A stretch of DNA of 19,054 bases, taken from Clostridiales bacterium. GTDB taxonomy: Bacteria; Bacillota; Clostridia; Christensenellales; Borkfalkiaceae. Position numbers and translations under genes: made by a program. The notes below the pieces were generated by a model that saw only the letters and a program-made list of their open reading frames with translations, was not told the origin of the DNA and searched no databases. Positions 13,428 through 19,054 of the stretch are shown here, piece by piece (position 1 is the stretch's first letter; each line of letters opens with the position of its first letter). Where the stretch lies: the NCBI GenBank assembly GCA_015069525.1, contig SVIK01000014.1, positions 1 to 19,054 of the forward strand, written 5' to 3'.

Positions 13428-14936
13428 ATGCAAGAAAATAAGAACGTACCCGTAGAGGGCGCAACGGAAGAAGAACAGCTCATTGAACAAGCAAGAATCC
13501 GTCGTGAAAAGCTCGCAAAGCTTGTCGGCGAAGGCAAAAACCCTTACGAACAGGTAAAATACCCCGTCGATGCCGATTCGGAAACGATTAAAAACAATTT
13601 CGAAGCGTACGAAGGCAAAACGGTAGCCATGGCAGGACGTATGATGTCCCGCCGTATCATGGGCAAAGCTTCCTTTTCGCATATCGCGGATAAGAGTGGC
13701 TCTATCCAAATCTACGTCACCCGTCAAGACATCGGCGAAGAAAACTATACGTCTTATAAAAAAGATTACGATATCGGCGATATTTTCGGGTTTAAGGGCT
13801 TCGTATTCAAAACGCAAACGGGCGAAGTTTCCGTCCACGTGACCGAGCTTACGTTGCTTTCCAAATCCTTGCTCCCGTTGCCTGAAAAATACAACGGCTT
13901 GCAAGATAAGGATATGAAATACCGTCTGCGCCACTTGGATTTGATTATGAACAAGGACGTACGCGACACTTTCCGTACCCGTTCGCTCATTTTGAAAGAA
14001 ATTCGCAACTACCTCGACAACCGTGGGTATTTGGAAGTGGATACTCCCACCCTGCTCCCCTTGGAAATCGGCGCGGATGCAAGACCTTTCAAAACGCACC
14101 ATAACGCACTCGATTTGGATATGTACATGCGTATCGAAACGGAGCTTTTCTTAAAGCGTCTTATCGTCGGCGGTATGGACAGAGTATACGAAGTGGGCAG
14201 AATTTTTAGAAACGAGGGCATGGACGCGTACCACAACCCCGAATTCACCTCTATCGAAATGTACGAAGCGTACAGCGATTATTTCGATATGATGGATATG
14301 ATAGAGGACTTGTATAAAACGGTCACGCAAAAGGTTTGCGGAACGCTTGACATCACCTATCAAGGCACGGAAATTCACATGGGGAATTGGACGCGCCTTA
14401 CCATGGCGGAAGCGGTGAAAAAATACGCAAGCGTCGATTATAACGATTGGGCAACGGACGAAGACGCCCGTGCCAGCGCAAAAGCTTTGGGCGTAGAGCT
14501 CGAACACGAAAACGCAACGAAGGGCTGGGTTCTTATCGAGCTTTTCGACGCGTTCGTAGAAGACAAGCTTATCCAACCGACGATTATCTACGATTACCCA
14601 GTAGAAAACTCGCCTTTGGCAAAGCGCAAGCCCTCCAACCCCGCGTTTACCGAACGTTTCGAATACTTCATTTGCGGGCACGAATACGGCAACGCTTTCT
14701 CGGAGCTTAACGACCCTATCGACCAAAAGCAACGTATGTTAAAGCAAGTGGAAGCGAAGCGTGCAAAGGGCAACAACGACGCGCAAGTGGACGAAGATTT
14801 CATTAACGCGCTCGAATACGGCTTGCCTCCCACAGGCGGTTTGGGTATGGGCTTAGATAGGTTCGTCATGTTGCTTACGGATAGCTCCACCATCCGCGAC
14901 GTTATCCTTTTCCCGACGATGAAACCGAAAAAATAA
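13428..14936 (+). CDS. lysS: Lysyl-tRNA synthetase, class II
   Basis: The 502-residue protein has the usual LysRS-II architecture: an N-terminal OB-fold anticodon-binding domain (about 55-150; VAMAGRMMSRRIMGKASF), then a class II catalytic core with motif 1 (RSLILKEIRNYLDNRGYLEV), motif 2 (VGRIFRNEGMDAYHNPEFT, around 255-276) and motif 3 (GLGMGLDRFVMLL, around 470-482). RPFKTHHNALDLDMYMRIE and CGHEYGNAFSELNDP are typical LysRS segments. It charges tRNA-Lys. GAGAGG upstream and the 30-base gap to greA indicate one operon. The early segment EQARIRREKLAKL is the family's N-terminal helix. Confidence 0.98.
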   Translation: MQENKNVPVEGATEEEQLIEQARIRREKLAKLVGEGKNPYEQVKYPVDADSETIKNNFEAYEGKTVAMAGRMMSRRIMGKASFSHIADKSGSIQIYVTRQDIGEENYTSYKKDYDIGDIFGFKGFVFKTQTGEVSVHVTELTLLSKSLLPLPEKYNGLQDKDMKYRLRHLDLIMNKDVRDTFRTRSLILKEIRNYLDNRGYLEVDTPTLLPLEIGADARPFKTHHNALDLDMYMRIETELFLKRLIVGGMDRVYEVGRIFRNEGMDAYHNPEFTSIEMYEAYSDYFDMMDMIEDLYKTVTQKVCGTLDITYQGTEIHMGNWTRLTMAEAVKKYASVDYNDWATDEDARASAKALGVELEHENATKGWVLIELFDAFVEDKLIQPTIIYDYPVENSPLAKRKPSNPAFTERFEYFICGHEYGNAFSELNDPIDQKQRMLKQVEAKRAKGNNDAQVDEDFINALEYGLPPTGGLGMGLDRFVMLLTDSSTIRDVILFPTMKPKK

Positions 14937-14974
14937 TCTTTTTTACACGAATACAGTACAGGCGGAAAAAAACA

Positions 14975-15982
14975 ATGGATGCAAAAATCACAAAACAAAG
15001 ATTGAGCCGTTTGCTTTCCTACGATTGGATAAAAATCATCGGGATTGCGGTGGCCATCATTATCCTTTGGTCGCTTATCTTCACGATGACGGCAACCAGA
15101 ATTACGCCCGCGCAACAATTCACGGTGTTCAATCACTACGGAAACGTTGCTCTTGATTATACCTCTTTTTATAATAGCTACGATACGGCAATTTCCCGCG
15201 ACGTCTTCTCTTACGAAGTTTTGGAAACGGACGTTATCGACCTTGCCACGGCTGGCGACGATTACTATATGCTTTGCGATACCCGTTTTTCTACGGGACA
15301 GGGCGATTTGATGTTTATCCCGAACATCGACGACGCCGATACCGCCCAAACGTCCACCGTAGACGGCGAAGAAATTACGACGTATACGCATTCCTATTTG
15401 GAAAGCTTCTACGCTCGCTATATCGGATATGTTATGAGCTGGGATAAATTCATCGACGGCGCAAAGGCGTACGTATCCTCCTTCTACGGCGAAGATTACG
15501 CCAACGGCAAATTAAACGAAGCGAAAGCGGAACGTGAATTCCTTGCCCGTATCGACAAGAATAACGACAAGCGTTTCAAGCGCAAAGCGCAAATCGAAGA
15601 GGGCGTTAAAGCGGAATTCGAACGTCTTGAAAAATACCGTGACGCACTCGTCCAATTTGAAGCTTATCTTGCCGACGGCACGGTTCGTTTGGAAAACGTC
15701 GTCCTTTTAGACGCGGACGGCAAACCGATGTTGGATAACAAGGGGAATATTCTTCAACAAGGCAACTACGCGTTAAACATTTCCCCCGACGGCAAGAACA
15801 CGAAACTCACCGATACCGTTTATTATAGCTTGGAATTAGAGGACGGTACAAGACAAGCTTGCGCGGATAACATGTGCGCGATGGTCTTCTCTCTCCCCGA
15901 TATGGACGACGATTACCTCTACGAAACGTTGCTGTATCTCAATACGGTAATCGAGAGTTCTTTGCCTACGCAATCGGCGTAA
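14975..15982 (+). CDS. Membrane-anchored extracytoplasmic protein of unknown function
   Basis: The 335-residue protein has a short basic N-terminus (MDAKITKQRLSRLLSYDWIK), one hydrophobic helix at about 19-38 and no cleavage or lipobox motif, so it is probably held in the membrane with the rest outside. The outer part is acidic and rich in Asp and Tyr (SFYNSYDTAISRDVF near 64-78; DAKAYV-type and DDDYLYETLLYLN near the end). A basic helical stretch at about 180-215 (NEAKAEREFLARIDKNNDKR) may form a coiled coil. I recognise no catalytic motif or named domain. GGCGGA precedes the ATG. It lies 38 bases after lysS and 13 bases before the decarboxylase-like gene, with no terminator, so it may belong to one long transcript. 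Confidence 0.85.
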   Translation: MDAKITKQRLSRLLSYDWIKIIGIAVAIIILWSLIFTMTATRITPAQQFTVFNHYGNVALDYTSFYNSYDTAISRDVFSYEVLETDVIDLATAGDDYYMLCDTRFSTGQGDLMFIPNIDDADTAQTSTVDGEEITTYTHSYLESFYARYIGYVMSWDKFIDGAKAYVSSFYGEDYANGKLNEAKAEREFLARIDKNNDKRFKRKAQIEEGVKAEFERLEKYRDALVQFEAYLADGTVRLENVVLLDADGKPMLDNKGNILQQGNYALNISPDGKNTKLTDTVYYSLELEDGTRQACADNMCAMVFSLPDMDDDYLYETLLYLNTVIESSLPTQSA

Positions 15983-15995
15983 GTGCACAAACGGT

Positions 15996-17279
15996 ATGCG
16001 TAAAGTATTGAAAAACAAACGCATTTTGAAAAATTGCCATATAGGAAGCATGCTCGCTTTGCAAGCAAAAAAGCGTCACGTTTCCTTTCACACGCCCGGC
16101 CATAAACAAAAGGGCTGGGACATTACGGAATTGTCTTTTTCAGACAATTTATCCTCTCCCCACGGCTGTATTGCGCGTGCACAAGAGGATATTGCGCGCA
16201 TTTTGGGCGCAAACAAAAGCTTTATATTGACTGATGGGAGCACGGCAGGCGTGCTCTCTATGCTTTTATCGGCAAAAACGTTGGGGATAACGCGTATTGC
16301 CGTTTGCGAAAATTCGCATAAGAGCGTTTTTAACGGCATGTCCCTGCTCCGTTTAACGCCTACCGTTCTCCATAAACGGACGAAAGACGGTATTCCCGCG
16401 CCCGTTTGCGTGGAGGATTTTCAAGGGATAGAGGCGGACGCAATCTTGCTCACTTCTCCCGATTATTACGGAAATATCCCCGATTTAGAGGCAATCCGCG
16501 CGTACTGCGATAGGACGGGAAAATTACTTCTTGTCGACGGCGCGCACGGTGGACATTTGCATTTTGATAAACGGTTATATGCAGGTACGTATGCCGATTT
16601 ATGGGTGGACGGCGTACATAAAAGCTTGCCCGCGTTTACCCAAGGCGCAATCGTTTCCGCGCGCACGGAAGCGCTCGCATCCGCCCTCGAAAGGGCGGTG
16701 GACGTTTTTCGCACCACCAGCCCCTCTTATCCCATTATGGCAAGCGTAGAATACGCGGTGAAATATCCAGCAAACGAACCGCTTGCACGCATGGCAACCG
16801 AGTGGGAAAAAACGTGCGACAGATTGTATTTTGGCGGGGACTGGACAAAGCTTTGCGCCTTGTTTGGTGAAAACGCCAATACGGTACACGCCCTTTTACA
16901 GCGGGACGGGATTTTTGCAGAATTTTGCGACGGAAACGTCGTCAATTTCTATCTTTCTCCCGCCACGAAGAAAGGGGATTTTCTCCGTTTAAAAAAACGG
17001 CTTTGCTCGCTCTTTGAAAAATTCCCCTACACGCGTGTTGAAGACGTACCTACCCCCGTCCTTTTGCAAAAAAACGGGGAAACGGAGTGGATACCGCTTG
17101 AAAAAAGCATAGGGCAGGTATGCGCTGAAAATTGCGGATTGTTCCCGCCCTGCACCCCGCTTTTACGAAAAGGCGAAAGGATTACGCAAGAGAAGGTGCG
17201 CCTTTTGCAAGAGGCGGACAACGTATTTGGATTACAAGAAAACAAAATTTCGGTGTTTACGAAGCAAAACGAGGAATAA
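15996..17279 (+). CDS. YaaO-like Orn/Lys/Arg decarboxylase family PLP enzyme
   Basis: The protein, up to 427 residues, has the fold type I signature of this family: FHTPGHKQKG (31-40), SHKSVFNG (107-114), VDGAHGGHLHF (180-190, Asp181 and His184 expected at the cofactor) and WVDGVHKSLPAFTQGA (203-218) with the PLP Lys209. The C-terminal PLEKSIGQVCAENCG, PPCTPLL and KGERIT match the family's last segment, so it is not truncated, only compact. Substrate (lysine, arginine or another) is not readable. The next gene is tmk, the order found in B. subtilis (yaaO-tmk). The start is unsure: ATG 15996 has no ribosome binding site; ATG 16050 has AGGA only 3-4 bases before it and would leave just 12 residues before FHTPGH. 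It is 13 bases after the unknown membrane protein. Confidence 0.88.
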   Translation: MRKVLKNKRILKNCHIGSMLALQAKKRHVSFHTPGHKQKGWDITELSFSDNLSSPHGCIARAQEDIARILGANKSFILTDGSTAGVLSMLLSAKTLGITRIAVCENSHKSVFNGMSLLRLTPTVLHKRTKDGIPAPVCVEDFQGIEADAILLTSPDYYGNIPDLEAIRAYCDRTGKLLLVDGAHGGHLHFDKRLYAGTYADLWVDGVHKSLPAFTQGAIVSARTEALASALERAVDVFRTTSPSYPIMASVEYAVKYPANEPLARMATEWEKTCDRLYFGGDWTKLCALFGENANTVHALLQRDGIFAEFCDGNVVNFYLSPATKKGDFLRLKKRLCSLFEKFPYTRVEDVPTPVLLQKNGETEWIPLEKSIGQVCAENCGLFPPCTPLLRKGERITQEKVRLLQEADNVFGLQENKISVFTKQNEE

Positions 17280-17282
17280 GAT

Positions 17283-17906
17283 ATGAAAGGAAAATTTATC
17301 ACGTTTGAAGGTTGCGACGGTTGCGGAAAAAGCACGCAATTAAAAATGTTAAGCGATTATTTGACGGAAAAAGGAATTCCGCACGTGTTCACGAGAGAGC
17401 CGGGCGGAGGAAAAATCTCCGAAGCAATCCGTGAAATTTTGCTCAACGGCAAAAACGCGGAAATGACGGACGAATGCGAGGCACTCCTCTACGCCGCGGC
17501 GCGCGTACAGCATTTGCACGATAAGGTAGCCCCTGCGCTTGCGGAAGGTAAGCTCGTCATTTGCGACAGATACGTCGATTCCTCCCTCGCTTATCAAGCG
17601 CACGCAAGAGGCTTGGGCGAAGATTTCGTCCGTAAAATCAACGCGTACGCCCTTGAAAACTATCTTCCCGACGCCACCGTTTTCATCGATTTAACCCCCG
17701 CCGACGCTTTCAAAAGAAAGCACGGCGCAGATGAGAACGACCGATTGGAGCAAGCGGGCATGCGCTTTCACGAGCGCGTCTACGAGGGCTTTGATTTGAC
17801 TGCCAAAGCAGAGCCGAACCGCTTTATCCGTATCGACGGCAAACAAACGCCTTTGCAAATTTTCGAGCAGGTTATTATTGCGTTAAAAGAGAAAAACTGT
17901 TTATAA
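17283..17906 (+). CDS. tmk: Thymidylate kinase
   Basis: The 207-residue protein is a standard dTMP kinase: P-loop GCDGCGKST (10-18), TREPGGGKISEAIREILL (37-54) holding the substrate-binding Arg, DRYVDSSLAYQAHARGLG (95-112), FIDLTPADAF, and a lid segment RKHGADENDRLE. It phosphorylates dTMP to dTDP for DNA synthesis. It begins three bases after the stop of the decarboxylase-like gene, with AAGAT rather than a strong ribosome binding site, so it probably depends on translational coupling (GAGGAATAAG overlaps the upstream stop). The adjacent mntP follows after 19 bases instead of the yaaQ/yaaR/holB genes seen in B. subtilis. Confidence 0.97.
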   Translation: MKGKFITFEGCDGCGKSTQLKMLSDYLTEKGIPHVFTREPGGGKISEAIREILLNGKNAEMTDECEALLYAAARVQHLHDKVAPALAEGKLVICDRYVDSSLAYQAHARGLGEDFVRKINAYALENYLPDATVFIDLTPADAFKRKHGADENDRLEQAGMRFHERVYEGFDLTAKAEPNRFIRIDGKQTPLQIFEQVIIALKEKNCL

Positions 17907-17925
17907 TTTTAGGAATTTTGTTTTT

Positions 17926-18546
17926 ATGCAGATTTACGAAATCCTCATTTTAGCGGTTGCGCTTGCCATGGACGCATGCGCCGTCGCCATGACAAACGGC
18001 ATGACAAACCCGAAATTACCCCCGCACCGTGCGTTGTTAATCGGCGGTTTTTTTGGTTTTTTCCAATTCCTCATGCCCCTTATCGGTTTTTTCGTGACGG
18101 GTATCGTCGCCAACGCGTTTTTGGCTACGTTTGAAAAAATCTCCGCGTGGGTTTCCTTCGGCTTGCTCGTTTTCTTGGGCGGAAAAATGCTGTTTGATTG
18201 CATTTTGGAACTACACAAAAACAAAACCGCTCCCGATACCGAGCCCTCTTCTTGCCCGTGCGCACAGCTAACGATAGGCAAACTGACTTCGCAAGCGATT
18301 GCCACCTCGATAGACGCGCTCGCCGTCGGGGTGACGTTGCAAATGGCAAGCATCTCTTCGCAAGGCTTAGCGCTTGGCGTATGGGGTGCAACGCTACTCA
18401 TCGGCGGAATTACCTTCCTGCTTTCGGTAGGGGCGGTATATATCGGGAAAGTTTTGGGCAACAAGCTCGCGGATAAGGCAGGCATTTTCGGCGGTATCGT
18501 GCTCGTCGCTATCGGCGTAAAAATTTTAATCGAGAGTTTTTTGTAA
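17926..18546 (+). CDS. mntP: MntP family manganese efflux pump
   Basis: The 206-residue protein has six hydrophobic helices arranged as two repeats of three, as in MntP (DUF204). The repeated motif is AVALAMDACAVAMTNG (helix 1, Asp16) and IATSIDALAVGVTL (helix 4, Asp130), the intramembrane Asp residues used for metal export. The loop between the halves (about 97-115) is short and holds a Cys pair, SSCPCAQ. MntP exports Mn(II) and protects against its excess. AGGA about 12 bases before the ATG. It follows tmk by 19 bases, so there is no space for the manganese-sensing yybP-ykoY riboswitch often found before mntP, and it is apparently expressed with the upstream genes. Confidence 0.93.
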   Translation: MQIYEILILAVALAMDACAVAMTNGMTNPKLPPHRALLIGGFFGFFQFLMPLIGFFVTGIVANAFLATFEKISAWVSFGLLVFLGGKMLFDCILELHKNKTAPDTEPSSCPCAQLTIGKLTSQAIATSIDALAVGVTLQMASISSQGLALGVWGATLLIGGITFLLSVGAVYIGKVLGNKLADKAGIFGGIVLVAIGVKILIESFL

Positions 18547-18635
18547 ATCAGCGCTTTTTATCGTTAAAAAAGTGAAGTTTTTGTTAAAAATTGTGTACGT
18601 TTGGTAAAGCTTTTATCGGGCGCACACGCAAACAC

Positions 18636-18664
18636 TTGAAAAAACGCAAAAAATATGGTAAAAT
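18636..18664 (+). promoter_or_regulatory. Sigma-A promoter of ftsH with extended -10
   Basis: TTGAAA (18636-18641), 17 bases, TAAAAT (18659-18664), with TG at 18656-18657 forming an extended -10. The leader would be about 120 bases. A second TATAAT at 18732-18737 has only a poor -35 (GTTTAA, 18709-18714). Confidence 0.75.
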
Positions 18665-18695
18665 AAGGAAAAATCGGCAAGAAAAAACGCCGTAT

Positions 18696-18761
18696 CCCCC
18701 ACTTTTTCGTTTAATAAGCACAAAGTAGGGGTATAATTTAGGTATTAGACCTGCTTTTTTT
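18696..18761 (+). promoter_or_regulatory. Structured leader of ftsH
   Basis: CCCCCACTTT (18696-18705) can pair with AAAGTAGGGG (18722-18731), nine pairs with one C-A mismatch. Next AGGT (18740-18743) pairs with ACCT (18749-18752), followed by GC and seven T (18755-18761), a weak terminator-like element. The two together could be an attenuator, but the second stem is short. Confidence 0.35.
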
Positions 18762-18793
18762 AAAAGCAAACACAAAACCAAAGGAGCAAAACT

Positions 18794-19054
18794 TTGAACA
18801 AGAGAACAAGAAACATCATTTGGATAGTAGTCGGTATCGTTGCCATCGTTGCCATCGGCTTTTTCATTTCCTCCCTTTTTAACAATTCCGAGGAACTCTC
18901 TTTTAACGAGCTGATTATCAAATTTGGTGAACTCCCTGCAACGGCGGAGGCGCAAATTTATATCGACGGCTACACGTGGGAAGCGCGCTTTATCGACGGC
19001 AATAGGTTGTATTCCTACAACGGCACGATGCCCAGCGTATACTCCTTCAACGAT
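18794..19054 (+). CDS. ftsH: FtsH, membrane-bound AAA+ zinc protease, N-terminal part (runs off the right edge)
   Basis: An open frame of 87 codons continues past the window end. It starts with TTG at 18794, with AAGGAG (18781-18786) seven bases before it and no in-frame ATG that would keep the membrane helix. The translation begins MNKRTRNIIWIVVGIVAIVA: a basic N-terminus and a membrane helix at about 8-27, then NNSEELSFNELIIKFGE and a beta-rich segment (QIYIDGYTWEARFIDG), as in the FtsH extracytoplasmic domain. FtsH degrades membrane and regulatory proteins. The AAA+ and zinc protease domains lie outside the window, so the name rests on the N-terminal layout only. It has its own promoter and leader and is not part of the tmk-mntP unit. 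Confidence 0.72.
   Translation, partial: MNKRTRNIIWIVVGIVAIVAIGFFISSLFNNSEELSFNELIIKFGELPATAEAQIYIDGYTWEARFIDGNRLYSYNGTMPSVYSFND

Noticed and set aside
17907..17925. Manganese (yybP-ykoY) riboswitch before mntP
   Set aside because: Only 19 bases separate tmk from mntP, far too short for this RNA.
1..19054. Mobile elements, CRISPR arrays, prophage genes, tRNA or rRNA genes, toxin-antitoxin or defence systems
   Set aside because: No transposase or integrase motifs, regular spaced repeats, cloverleaf sequences or such gene pairs were seen; all substantial frames are accounted for by the listed genes.

Overview
The window looks like an ordinary chromosomal stretch from a low-to-medium GC member of the Bacillota, most likely a Clostridia-type anaerobe from an uncultured lineage. 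The reasons are: an L27 protein with the N-terminal extension typical of Bacillota; the tig-clpP-clpX block; RqcH; an adjacent spoIVFA/spoIVFB-like pair plus a PdaB-like deacetylase, which point to an endospore former; the yaaO-tmk gene order known from Bacillus; strong AGGAG ribosome binding sites; and consensus sigma-A promoters. I see no mobile element, tRNA, rRNA, CRISPR array or phage gene. No gap between genes exceeds 300 bases; the longest are about 230-260 bases and most hold promoters, leaders and terminators.

Layout. 1-610 (minus): the start of rpmA (cut by the window edge) and rplU, with a likely L21 leader and promoter. 716-1162 (plus): a small helical protein of unknown function with its own terminator. 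1328-3153 (minus): rqcH (ribosome quality control), divergent from tig. 3163-6668 (plus): tig, clpP and clpX, covering folding at the ribosome exit and AAA+ proteolysis; clpX is separated from clpP by a terminator and an AT-rich regulatory segment. 6747-10525 (minus): a block with sporulation character, transcribed as a PdaB-like deacetylase, then a tandem-OB SSB-like protein, a terminator, spoIVFA-like and spoIVFB-like. Both the deacetylase and spoIVFA are preceded by sequences resembling mother-cell sigma-E promoters with identical 14-base spacing. 10591-12662 (plus): a small conserved protein that appears to be made from a leaderless mRNA, an Lrp/AsnC regulator behind a perfect palindrome, and a PatA-type aminotransferase. 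12725-14936 (plus): a perfect consensus promoter, a long leader with a terminator-like hairpin, greA and lysS. 14975-18546 (plus): a membrane-anchored protein of unknown function, a YaaO-like PLP decarboxylase, tmk and mntP. 18636-19054 (plus): a promoter, structured leader and the N-terminal part of ftsH.

Most genes concern protein synthesis and quality control (L21, L27, RqcH, trigger factor, ClpXP, GreA, LysRS, FtsH), with a sporulation block in the middle. I did not find a clearly new multi-gene system. The most interesting signals are regulatory: the paired sigma-E-like promoters, the leaderless small gene, the palindrome at the Lrp gene and the possible attenuator ahead of greA-lysS. 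Family names come from recognised motifs in the translated sequence; no database search was run.
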